From assembly GCA_964564735.1 (NCBI GenBank), contig CAZMCH010000138.1, positions 1-8,068 on the forward strand: a DNA stretch of 8,068 bases. Direction: 5' to 3'. The DNA comes from CAZMCH01 sp964564735 (lineage in GTDB: Bacteria; Poribacteria; DTPJ01). Under the pieces are notes generated by a model, which saw only the letters and a program-made list of their open reading frames with translations, had not been told where the DNA came from and searched no databases. This document shows, in pieces, positions 1-6,079 of this stretch (position 1 is its first letter; every line of letters starts with the position of its first letter). The position numbers were made by a program, and so were the translations under genes.

Positions 1-12
1 CAATAGTCTATC

Positions 13-42
13 CTCTGATTTCATCTGTTTAAAAAATCAGAG
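13..42. repeat. 9-bp perfect inverted repeat
   Basis: CTCTGATTT (13-21) is exactly complementary to AAATCAGAG (34-42) across a 12-nt loop. It could fold as a hairpin in RNA on either strand. No T-run follows it on either strand, so it is not a textbook terminator, though it could mark the 3' end of a gene beyond the left edge. The right arm merges with the TCAGCG copies that follow. Confidence 0.5.
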
Positions 43-76
43 ATAATCAGCGTTATACAGTCAGCGAAAATCAGCG
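37..76. repeat. Spaced TCAGCG repeats
   Basis: TCAGAG (37-42), TCAGCG (47-52), TCAGCG (61-66) and TCAGCG (71-76) begin 10, 14 and 10 bp apart, close to helical spacing. Similar 'aatcagcg' strings recur, to my recollection, in intergenic DNA of many environmental bacteria. No function can be assigned. It could be a protein-binding array or a degenerate dispersed repeat. Confidence 0.5.
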
Positions 77-130
77 GTTTATTCCTTTTTTGCAGTGCTA
101 AACAGCTTTAATCTTCAATCTTATTCCTTG

Positions 131-154
131 CTTTGTGCCTTTGTGTCTTGGTGG
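131..154. repeat. Tandem octamer CTTTGTGN, three copies
   Basis: Three head-to-tail octamers are seen: CTTTGTGC (131-138), CTTTGTGT (139-146) and CTTGGTGG (147-154). The last has one mismatch in the CTTTGTG core. Runs of this 'ctttgtgtctttgtgg' type are, as I recall, a common but poorly explained intergenic element in environmental genomes. It is non-coding here. Confidence 0.55.
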
Positions 155-329
155 TAAATACAATTTTTTATGTCGAACTCACGTTAATTAATGGAATGAC
201 AGTGATGAGTTTCTCTGAACACACTGAAAGGTCTTTTGCTTTTTCAAGCTGGAAAGTTTTTTCTGGAATTACTAATAGATAATGAGACATGCAAAGGATA
301 ATAGACAAAATTCTGACATAATAATATTC

Positions 330-358
330 TTGACACTAAGAAAGGGCTATGTTATAAT
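330..358 (+). promoter_or_regulatory. Consensus sigma70 promoter for gene 1
   Basis: A perfect -35 (TTGACA, 330-335) and a perfect -10 (TATAAT, 353-358) are separated by exactly 17 bp, the optimal arrangement for a housekeeping sigma factor. DNA upstream of the -35 is AT-rich and could act as an UP element. Transcription should start near 365, giving a leader of about 148 nt before the preferred ATG of gene 1. No operator was identified. Confidence 0.85.
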
Positions 359-392
359 GGACACTACTCAGTTTAGCTGTTAAGGTTGAACT

Positions 393-413
393 ATGCCTTT
401 TTTTAGGAAATAA
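393..413 (+). CDS. Possible leader mini-ORF (MPFFRK)
   Basis: ATG-CCT-TTT-TTT-AGG-AAA-TAA encodes a six-residue peptide about 28 nt downstream of the predicted transcript start. An AAGG at 382-385 sits 7 nt before the ATG, a plausible ribosome site. The stop codon overlaps the left arm of the hairpin that follows, an arrangement compatible with translation-coupled attenuation. An ORF this short can occur by chance. The support is the ribosome site plus a similar Met-Pro mini-ORF at the same promoter-relative place upstream of gene 2. Confidence 0.25.
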   Translation: MPFFRK

Positions 414-430
414 AACAGGAGACTGTTTTT
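412..430 (+). promoter_or_regulatory. GNRA-capped hairpin with U-run in gene 1 leader
   Basis: AAAACAG (412-418) pairs perfectly with CTGTTTT (423-429) around a GAGA tetraloop (419-422), a GNRA-type loop, and the right arm ends in a run of five Ts (426-430). The stem is AT-rich with only two G-C pairs, so as a terminator it would be weak. It could be an attenuator, an RNA stabiliser or a pause site. The function is inferred from shape alone. Confidence 0.4.
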
Positions 431-500
431 AGGTATTATCATTTTTTATTTTTAGGGTGTGAAAAAAGTTATGTTATTTGGATTAAAAAAACAATTTGAA

Positions 501-505
501 AGGAG
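501..505 (+). promoter_or_regulatory. Shine-Dalgarno that fixes gene 1 start
   Basis: AGGAG (within GAAAGGAG) lies 7 nt upstream of ATG 513, ideal spacing. The earlier in-frame GTG at 459 has only a weak, badly spaced AGGG, and ATG 471 has none visible. ATG 513 also starts a compact, normal signal peptide, so it is preferred. Confidence 0.8.
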
Positions 506-512
506 ATATGCA

Positions 513-587
513 ATGAGTCATCGGAAAATTTGGCTGTTTTTTATCGTTGCCCTTTTGGTTGCCATGTTTTCATTGCCAACCTGGGCG
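513..587 (+). other. Signal peptide coding segment of gene 1
   Basis: It encodes 25 residues: a short basic n-region (SHRK), a hydrophobic core rich in Leu, Val and Phe, then Pro-Thr-Trp-Ala followed by Gln. The TWA/Q junction fits signal peptidase I. There is no Cys after the cleavage site, so it is not a lipoprotein. Confidence 0.85.
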
Positions 588-3500
588 CAATTTAACCTAG
601 AGCTAGGTGGACGAGATCCATTTGGTCCGGCAAAACATATTTTTGTATCAGATGGTTATGCTTATGTTTGTATTGAAAGCACTCTACTGATACTAAAGGT
701 TGGTTCTGGGATTCCAACTAGGGTTGCGGCTATAGAGATTCCCGATACTGCAAATGATGTATTTGTTATAGGGAATTATGCTTATGTGGCTTATGGTGAT
801 AATACAACATCTAGGAATGAAAATGGTGTTTATATAATAAATGTGTTTAATCCCGGTGCCCCTGGTAAGGTTGGTAATTATGAAATGACTCAGCCTGCAA
901 AGGGCGTATTTGTTGTTGGATCAGTTGCATATGTAACATCTGGGAATTTTCTTTATGCAGTAAACGTGGCGAATAAGTCAAATCCATTATTTTCTTGGAT
1001 AACAGGTAATTTGGGCGGTCTTTCAGGTCCGGTATTTGTTTATGAGGGAAACATTTATGTTGGTGTTGGTAATGAGCTTAGGAAGATAAATGTTTTGACA
1101 CAATTAGAAGAAGGAAGCCTTGCATTTGGAGATGATGTTAAAGGTATATTTGTATATCGTAGACCTAGCGATAATCTAAAGGTTGCCTATGTGGCGGGGA
1201 GTAGCGATGGAGTAAAGATAGTAAATATTGCAGGTGCTATGTCATTTGAGGGTTCGGCTCATGATCCCGGTGGTTTTGCGGAGTCGGTGCATGGTGCAGG
1301 TAATTTTATATGCACAGCTATAGATGGTGTTGGTCTCGTAATATCAGATGATGATTTGGGCAACAGGACTACCATACCTACTTATGGTTCTCCGATGGGT
1401 GTATCTGTTTATAATAACTATGCCCATGTTGCAGATGGTGGTAATGGGGTATGCACAATAGGTCCTCTTGGTTCAGGTGCTACAATAAGAGGTTATTATG
1501 TTCCATTTATAGATGACAACAATAATTTGAGATGGGATAATGGAGAAACTATATTCAATAATGCAAATGGAGTATTTACATACGGAAGTTATGCTTATGT
1601 CGCATCAAGCTCAAGTCTTCGTATATTAAATATAACAAAATTTAATAACCCAACGGTTGTTAGTGCTATTCATACACCTGGGTTAGCTAAGGATGTTTTT
1701 GTCCATAGAAATCCAATAAATAATAGAACATATGCTTATATAGCAGATGGAGCTGGTGGACTTCGAATTATTGATGTAACGAGTCCGAATGTTCCGCTAG
1801 AGGTTGGAAGCAAAACAGGTATAGGAAGTGCAGAGAAAGTTCATGTAATAGAGAGGGGTTTAGGTTCTGGAAAGAGAGTATATGCATTTGTTGCATGTAG
1901 AGGAAGCGGATTATATATGCTTGATGTAACTAATCCAGCGGTTATTGTAACTGTTTTGGCTGGTTATTCGCCCAATGGAATGATAGGAGATATGAAGGGT
2001 GTGTATGCAGAGGGCAATTATGTCTATATGATCGGGGACTTTTTGCTTTGTGTCGCCAAGATAATTGATCTTCCAGTAGTAGGATTAGAATTTGATACGT
2101 CAGGAGGTAAGAAGCCGTTTTCAAATCTTCTTAATGCCCCAAATGATGTTTATGTATCAGGGACATATGCCTATATAGCAGTCGAGGGTGCAAATGTTAT
2201 GGGTGGTAATGGAGGTCTCTGGTGTATAGATGTGAATAATCCTGTGCAGATTCCAGATTATTTTATATGGACAACTAATTTTGCTGATACGTTTGCTAAG
2301 GCAGTTGGGGTTCATGTCAGTGGAAGTTTTGCTTATGTTGTATCCTATGGCGGAAGCTTCCATGTGTTTAGTGTTTCAAATCCAGCAGCACCAAATAGAA
2401 TAAAACTTGATAAATCGCCTGATTTTGCTACTGGCGTTCATGTTGTTGGAAATTATGCTTATGTAACAGATGATTTCAAGGGTCTTTATGTATATGCGGC
2501 AAATACACATGCAATAACAGCGACTGCGGATGAAAATGGACGTATCTCTCCGTCGGGTGTTGTTCAAGTTCCAAATGGTGGAGAACAGACATTCCGAATA
2601 AGACCAGATAGGGAATACTCAATCAGAGAAGTTCGTGTTGATGGAAAGTCTATTGGTGCTGTTGAGGAATATACGTTTAGGAATGTTGTAACAGATCACA
2701 CAATAACAGCACGCTTTGAAGAGACACGCTATACAATAGAAGGTACAGCGGGACCAAATGGAAGTATTTATCCAACATCTGTAAAGAATATAAGGTCAGG
2801 AGAAGATGTAAAGTTTACATTTACTCCAAACGTTGGATATAATGTTGGAACGGTAAAAGTTAATGGTTCGGCAGTTGTTTTAAGTGAGCCAAATGCATAT
2901 ACATTTACAAATGTCAGAGACAACTATACTATAGAGGTTGTATTTGTTCCAAAGCAGTTTACAATAACAGCTTCTTCTGGTGCTAATGGAAGCGTTACTC
3001 CTGCTGGGGCAACGAAGGTGAACTATGGAGGCAATCAGACATACTCGATAGTTCCAGCAGTTGGCTATGCAGTAAAGGACGTTCTTGTTGATGAACAATC
3101 TGTTGGTGCAATGACTTCTTATACATTTACAAGTGTGGGACAAGATCATACAATATCAGCGACATTTGCTCCGATTCGTCTTATAACAGCAAGTGCGGGG
3201 CCAAATGGAATTATTACTCCGTCAGGTATAACACAGGTTGGAGATGGCGGAAGCCAGAAATATACCTTTACTGCTGTTGAAGGCTATCATGTTGCGGACG
3301 TAAAAATAAATGGTATATCAATAGGAATACCAACACCTCCGGGTGAATATACTTTTACTAATGTAGTAACAGATCAGGCGATTCATGTTGATTTTGCTAT
3401 TAATGCGTATATGATCGAGGCGGTTGCTGGTGCAAATGGAACAATAACTCCATCGGGTTCTGTTGCTGTTACACATGGTGGAAGCCAAGCATTTTCAATT

Positions 3501-5471
3501 ACAGCAAATACAGGATATTCAATAAAAGATGTAAAAATTAATGGCTCGTCTATTGGTGCAGTAAGTGGATATACATTTACAAGCGTTATCAAAGCTCACA
3601 AGATAGAGGCTAGTTTTGAGATTAATCAATATGACATAATTGCATCATCTGATTCAAATGGGAAAATATCGCCTTCTGGAACAGTGAAGGTAAATCATGG
3701 ATCAAGCCAGACATTTGCGGTAACTCCAAATGAAGGTTATCATATTGCAGATGTAAAGGTTGATGGTGTTTCTGTTGGTGCTGTATCAACGTATACAATA
3801 AGTAATGTCATAAAGTCATATACAATATCAGCAACATTTGCGATAAACACCTATAAGATAACTACTATAGTAGATGGTAATGGAACCGTATCACCATCGG
3901 GTGAGGTTTCTGCTGAATATCTGGCAAGTAAGACATTTACATTTACACCAAATGCTGGTTATCATGTGAAGGATGTTTTGCTTGATGGAGTTTCACTGGG
4001 TGCGATGACAACCTATACGGTTGTTGGTGTAAAATCAAATAGAACGCTAAAAGTCGTTTTTGAGATCGATACATATATTTTGAGGTCATCAGCGGGTAAT
4101 CGTGGAACTATCACACCTCTTGGCGAAACAAGGGTTGCCTATGGAGCAAATGTGACATATACAATTATCCCTGAGACTGGCTATCAGATTGATTATGTAA
4201 AGATTGATGGTCAGCTTGTAGAGACCAAATCTACATATACTTTTGAGAATATAACAAAGAACCATGCAATATCCGTTGTCTTTGTAAGATCGGTATATGA
4301 AATAACAGCGACTGCAGGTGCAAATGGTAGTATAAGCCCGTCTGGCTTGGTAAGACATATCCACGGTGCAAATCAGACTTTTGCGATAACCCCAAATACT
4401 GGTTATGCTGTTTCTGATGTAAAAGTAGATGGCGTTTCTGTTGGTGCTGTATCAAGTTATACTTTCAATAATATTGATTCAGATCACACAATAGAAGCAC
4501 AATTTGCATTAAAGACCTATACTATTACCGCTACCGCAGGCGAACATGGGACTATATCACCTGTTGGCGAGATAGTTGTGTCGCATGGCACAAGCGTTAC
4601 ATTTACAATAACAGCCGATCCGAACTATCATATAGATAAATTGATGGTTGATGGCAGGTCATTTGTTGTTGCAAAGGAATATACATTTGAAAATATCTCA
4701 GCTAATCATACGATTTCTGTAACATTTGCGATAGACACCTATGTAATAACAGCAAGCGCTGGAATGAATGGAAGAATATCACCATCAAACTCTGTAATAG
4801 TAAATCATGGTGCAAATCAGACATTCACAATGATCCCAATTACTGGCTTCCAAGTTGCTGATATAAAAGTTGATGGGAAATCAGTTGGTGCTAGTGATAG
4901 CCATACATTTACGAATGTAACAGAGAATCATACAATTAGCGTAACATTTGAAGAGAAGTTATATACAATAACGGCTTCTGTAGAAGGGCCTGGGACGATT
5001 TCACCAGTTGGCGAAATAAAGGTCAAACATGCAGGCATGAGAATATTTACAATGAAGCCGAATTCAGGTGCAAAATTGGTGGATGTAATAATTGATGGTA
5101 ATTCAATGGGACCGTTACTTTCATATCAATTCACCAATGTTATATCAGATCGCACAATAGTAGCGGTATTTGAACAGAAAGTAGATGCACTGATGCAGAA
5201 CTTCCCGAACCCATTTAACCCAGAAACATGGATACCATTTGAGCTAAAAGAGAATAGCGAAGTGAAGATTCGTATATATAATGCGACAGGTAGCTTGGTT
5301 CGAGAATTAAATCTGGGAGGCAAGGTTGCTGGCTTATATGTAACACCAGATAAAGCGGCATATTGGGATGGAAAAGATGAAAATGGCATTTCTGTTGCCA
5401 GTGGAGTTTATTTCTATACAATACAAGCAGGAAAATTCAGTGCAGTGAAGAAAATGATCGTATCAAAATAA
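513..5471 (+). CDS. Secreted LVIVD beta-propeller / InlB-repeat protein with T9SS-type sorting domain
   Basis: This is probably a surface or secreted adhesin or scaffold; no enzymatic motif was seen and the ligand is unknown. From ATG 513 it has 1652 residues. Residues 1-25 are a Sec signal peptide: basic start (HRK), hydrophobic core, cleavage at TWA/QFN. Residues about 40-665 carry some 14 LVIVD-like repeats of roughly 45 residues (pattern 'A-x-x-V-x-V-x-G-x-Y-A-Y-V ... G-L-x-I-I-D-V-x-x-P'), enough for two seven-bladed propellers. Residues 666-1556 are 12 InlB B-like (bacterial repeat) modules. Residues 1557-1652 form a FlgD-Ig / T9SS type A C-terminal domain (NFPNPFNP, then SGVYFYTIQAG, ending KKMIVSK), which in T9SS bacteria directs outer-membrane export and cell-surface anchoring. 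An alternative GTG start at 459 adds 18 mostly basic residues. The frame is intact throughout. It has its own promoter and probable terminator, so it is likely monocistronic. The domain calls are confident; the adhesin role is inference. Confidence 0.93.
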   Translation: MSHRKIWLFFIVALLVAMFSLPTWAQFNLELGGRDPFGPAKHIFVSDGYAYVCIESTLLILKVGSGIPTRVAAIEIPDTANDVFVIGNYAYVAYGDNTTSRNENGVYIINVFNPGAPGKVGNYEMTQPAKGVFVVGSVAYVTSGNFLYAVNVANKSNPLFSWITGNLGGLSGPVFVYEGNIYVGVGNELRKINVLTQLEEGSLAFGDDVKGIFVYRRPSDNLKVAYVAGSSDGVKIVNIAGAMSFEGSAHDPGGFAESVHGAGNFICTAIDGVGLVISDDDLGNRTTIPTYGSPMGVSVYNNYAHVADGGNGVCTIGPLGSGATIRGYYVPFIDDNNNLRWDNGETIFNNANGVFTYGSYAYVASSSSLRILNITKFNNPTVVSAIHTPGLAKDVFVHRNPINNRTYAYIADGAGGLRIIDVTSPNVPLEVGSKTGIGSAEKVHVIERGLGSGKRVYAFVACRGSGLYMLDVTNPAVIVTVLAGYSPNGMIGDMKGVYAEGNYVYMIGDFLLCVAKIIDLPVVGLEFDTSGGKKPFSNLLNAPNDVYVSGTYAYIAVEGANVMGGNGGLWCIDVNNPVQIPDYFIWTTNFADTFAKAVGVHVSGSFAYVVSYGGSFHVFSVSNPAAPNRIKLDKSPDFATGVHVVGNYAYVTDDFKGLYVYAANTHAITATADENGRISPSGVVQVPNGGEQTFRIRPDREYSIREVRVDGKSIGAVEEYTFRNVVTDHTITARFEETRYTIEGTAGPNGSIYPTSVKNIRSGEDVKFTFTPNVGYNVGTVKVNGSAVVLSEPNAYTFTNVRDNYTIEVVFVPKQFTITASSGANGSVTPAGATKVNYGGNQTYSIVPAVGYAVKDVLVDEQSVGAMTSYTFTSVGQDHTISATFAPIRLITASAGPNGIITPSGITQVGDGGSQKYTFTAVEGYHVADVKINGISIGIPTPPGEYTFTNVVTDQAIHVDFAINAYMIEAVAGANGTITPSGSVAVTHGGSQAFSITANTGYSIKDVKINGSSIGAVSGYTFTSVIKAHKIEASFEINQYDIIASSDSNGKISPSGTVKVNHGSSQTFAVTPNEGYHIADVKVDGVSVGAVSTYTISNVIKSYTISATFAINTYKITTIVDGNGTVSPSGEVSAEYLASKTFTFTPNAGYHVKDVLLDGVSLGAMTTYTVVGVKSNRTLKVVFEIDTYILRSSAGNRGTITPLGETRVAYGANVTYTIIPETGYQIDYVKIDGQLVETKSTYTFENITKNHAISVVFVRSVYEITATAGANGSISPSGLVRHIHGANQTFAITPNTGYAVSDVKVDGVSVGAVSSYTFNNIDSDHTIEAQFALKTYTITATAGEHGTISPVGEIVVSHGTSVTFTITADPNYHIDKLMVDGRSFVVAKEYTFENISANHTISVTFAIDTYVITASAGMNGRISPSNSVIVNHGANQTFTMIPITGFQVADIKVDGKSVGASDSHTFTNVTENHTISVTFEEKLYTITASVEGPGTISPVGEIKVKHAGMRIFTMKPNSGAKLVDVIIDGNSMGPLLSYQFTNVISDRTIVAVFEQKVDALMQNFPNPFNPETWIPFELKENSEVKIRIYNATGSLVRELNLGGKVAGLYVTPDKAAYWDGKDENGISVASGVYFYTIQAGKFSAVKKMIVSK
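630..2507 (+). repeat. About 14 LVIVD-type propeller repeats (coding)
   Basis: Each unit runs from a motif like 'AKGVFVVGSVAYV' or 'ANDVFVIGNYAYVA' to one like 'GLRIIDVTSPNVP'. The unit starts can be followed at AKHIF, ANDVF, AKGVF, GPVFV, VKGIF, AESVH, PMGVS, ANGVF, AKDVF, AEKVH, MKGVY, PNDVY, AVGVH and ATGVH. LVIVD repeats fold as beta-propeller blades in extracellular proteins. Fourteen units fit two seven-bladed rings, but blade boundaries are inferred. Repeats 5, 9 and 10 carry short insertions before the aromatic strand. Confidence 0.8.
2508..5180 (+). repeat. 12 tandem InlB B-like repeats, about 222 bp each (coding)
   Basis: Units start at 2508, 2730, 2958, 3180, 3408, 3630, 3852, 4074, 4296, 4518, 4740 and 4962. 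Nine are 222 bp, two (second and fourth) are 228 bp and the last is 219 bp. The protein consensus is roughly 'Y-x-I-T-A-x-A-G-x-N-G-x-I-S-P-S-G', then 'GYxIxDVKVDGxSVGAV', then 'YTFxNVxxxHTIxATF'. This matches the divergent InlB B-repeat (Listeria-Bacteroides type) family, rigid beta modules that usually act as stalks. The units are clearly diverged at DNA level, suggesting old duplication rather than a recent slippage array. Confidence 0.88.
5181..5468 (+). other. C-terminal T9SS type A / FlgD-Ig-like sorting domain segment
   Basis: It encodes 96 residues with the landmarks NFPNPFNPETWIPF, EVKIRIYNATGSLVREL, AAYWDGKDENG, VASGVYFYTIQAG and a final KKMIVSK. The order matches the type IX C-terminal sorting domain and the related FlgD Ig-like fold. 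In T9SS organisms this domain is recognised at the outer membrane and usually removed. The ETWIP wording is the main taxonomic hint toward Poribacteria-like lineages (recollection, unverified). Confidence 0.85.
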
Positions 5472-5506
5472 TTTTTGTATGATCATAAGAATCGTGTAAA
5501 CGTAGA

Positions 5507-5564
5507 ATTGGTGCTGGATTGCAGAGATTTGGGTTCAGCACCAATAATATTTATATATTTTTTT
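5507..5564 (+). terminator. Probable rho-independent terminator of gene 1
   Basis: ATTGGTGCTG (5507-5516) is perfectly complementary to CAGCACCAAT (5536-5545) across a 19-nt loop, starting 36 nt after the gene 1 stop. An AT-rich tract and a run of seven Ts (5558-5564) follow about 12 nt later. The large loop and the gap before the T-run are not ideal, but position and stem quality favour termination. It separates gene 1 from the next promoter. Confidence 0.6.
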
Positions 5565-5603
5565 GTGTCCAATTTTTGACGTTTTTTGTTTCTAAAAAAA
5601 CTG

Positions 5604-5632
5604 TTGACAGAGAATTGATATTGCTTTATAAT
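5604..5632 (+). promoter_or_regulatory. Consensus sigma70 promoter for gene 2
   Basis: TTGACA (5604-5609) and TATAAT (5627-5632) are separated by exactly 17 bp, again a perfect match. A- and T-tracts at 5582-5600 just upstream could serve as an UP element. Transcription should start near 5639, leaving a leader of about 288 nt to TTG 5927 or about 360 nt to ATG 5999. Confidence 0.85.
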
Positions 5633-5660
5633 AAACCCCGTTCATATTGAGTGGAGGAGA

Positions 5661-5678
5661 ATGCCTATTTTTGTTTAG
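5661..5678 (+). CDS. Possible leader mini-ORF (MPIFV)
   Basis: ATG-CCT-ATT-TTT-GTT-TAG encodes five residues about 22 nt after the predicted transcript start. GGAGGAG (5653-5659) is directly upstream; it is a strong Shine-Dalgarno sequence but sits closer to the ATG than ideal. It echoes MPFFRK in the gene 1 leader in codons 1-2, in an aromatic residue at position 4 and in distance from the promoter. It may be chance. Confidence 0.25.
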   Translation: MPIFV

Positions 5679-5782
5679 TTAAAGAAGTTTTTGTGATTCC
5701 TTGATTTAGCAATTATCTTATAATACATTATTTAGAAGGAATTACAGGGGGTGTTTCAACCTCGAATATATTGAATTTATCA

Positions 5783-5814
5783 GCATAATTATTAAATTAT
5801 GCGATTAAGTTTTT
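5783..5814 (+). promoter_or_regulatory. AT-rich perfect hairpin in gene 2 leader
   Basis: GCATAATT (5783-5790) and AATTATGC (5795-5802) form an 8-bp perfect stem with a 4-nt ATTA loop, and a T5 run lies at 5810-5814. The stem has only two G-C pairs. It could be a weak attenuator in RNA, or a palindromic protein-binding site in DNA, since the whole 20 bp is nearly symmetrical. Confidence 0.35.
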
Positions 5815-5912
5815 GAAAGGCTTCAAATCATTACAAGTAATTTAAGTTATTTAAGGTGTTTTTGGTTTTTAGTAGGGGATAAATGAAATCCCAAAACAAG
5901 TTTTCTTCTAAA

Positions 5913-5929
5913 AAAGGAGAACGGAATTG
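5913..5929 (+). promoter_or_regulatory. Shine-Dalgarno and alternative TTG start of gene 2
   Basis: AAAGGAGA (5913-5920) sits 7 nt (counted from GGAG) before TTG 5927, an excellent ribosome site. An in-frame TAA at 5909-5911 closes the frame upstream. Starting here adds 24 residues with six Lys/Arg and no acidic residue before the signal peptide start at ATG 5999. Confidence 0.5.
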
Positions 5930-5983
5930 AGTAAACAAAAGGTTTCAAGTGTTGGTAAGGTTTCAAACGTATTCAAATCTCTT

Positions 5984-5990
5984 GGGAGGA
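5984..5990 (+). promoter_or_regulatory. Shine-Dalgarno for ATG start of gene 2
   Basis: GGGAGGA lies 8 nt upstream of ATG 5999. The site is inside the longer TTG-initiated frame, where it encodes part of Leu-Gly-Arg-Ile. Together with the normal signal peptide that begins at this ATG, it supports 5999 as the main start. Confidence 0.6.
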
Positions 5991-5998
5991 TTAGCAAA

Positions 5999-6079
5999 AT
6001 GAATACAAGGAACTCATGGTTCATTGGTCTAGTAATGGTGGCTTTAGTGCTTGGTATGGTGGTAATGCCAGCCAGCGCA
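5999..6079 (+). other. Signal peptide coding segment of gene 2
   Basis: It encodes 27 residues: a short n-region with one Arg, a long Val/Leu/Met core, then Met-Pro-Ala-Ser-Ala before Asn. The A-S-A/N junction is a classic signal peptidase I site. There is no lipobox Cys. Confidence 0.85.

Larger units (their letters stand above)
1..329. other. Intergenic region with short repeats, no gene
   Basis: No coding region with a credible start and ribosome site was found here. The stretch holds a 9-bp inverted repeat, four spaced TCAGCG/TCAGAG copies and a tandem octamer, then AT-rich DNA leading to the gene 1 promoter. The longest start-to-stop run noticed (205-282, 25 codons) has no convincing Shine-Dalgarno. 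The gene to the left lies outside the window, so this may be its downstream region. Confidence 0.6.
5633..5926 (+). other. Long structured 5' leader of gene 2
   Basis: This stretch between promoter and first start codon contains a mini-ORF and three short inverted repeats: 5748-5763 (GGGGT/ACCTC, one G-U pair), 5783-5802 and 5876-5892 (GGGAT/ATCCC, 7-nt loop). The last lies about 20 nt before the ribosome site of TTG 5927. No known riboswitch class was recognised. Regulation at RNA level is possible but inferred only from length and these hairpins. Confidence 0.45.

Noticed and set aside
239..262. Hairpin-like CTTTTT...GGAAAG followed by six Ts
   Set aside because: The stem has a single G-C pair plus two G-U wobbles, so it is too weak to call a terminator.
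205..282. 25-codon ORF starting ATG at 205 upstream of gene 1
   Set aside because: There is no good Shine-Dalgarno, the composition is ordinary, and no recognisable protein features are present; it is within chance expectation.
2508..5180. CRISPR or satellite array suggested by regular 222-bp periodicity
   Set aside because: The periodicity is in an intact reading frame, units are diverged at DNA level but conserved as protein, and there are no short identical repeats with unique spacers.
1942..5421. Several reverse-strand open frames of 60-91 codons inside gene 1
   Set aside because: They lie opposite a strongly supported repeat-domain coding frame and their composition reads as antisense of that frame; they are shadows.
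5701..5724. Second promoter in the gene 2 leader (TTGATT ... TATAAT)
   Set aside because: The -10 is perfect, but the spacer is only 12 bp and no -35 exists at 16-18 bp; in such AT-rich DNA a lone TATAAT is expected.
5741..5892. Known riboswitch (for example c-di-GMP or preQ1) in the gene 2 leader
   Set aside because: I could not find the conserved core sequences of these classes, so only a generic structured leader is reported.
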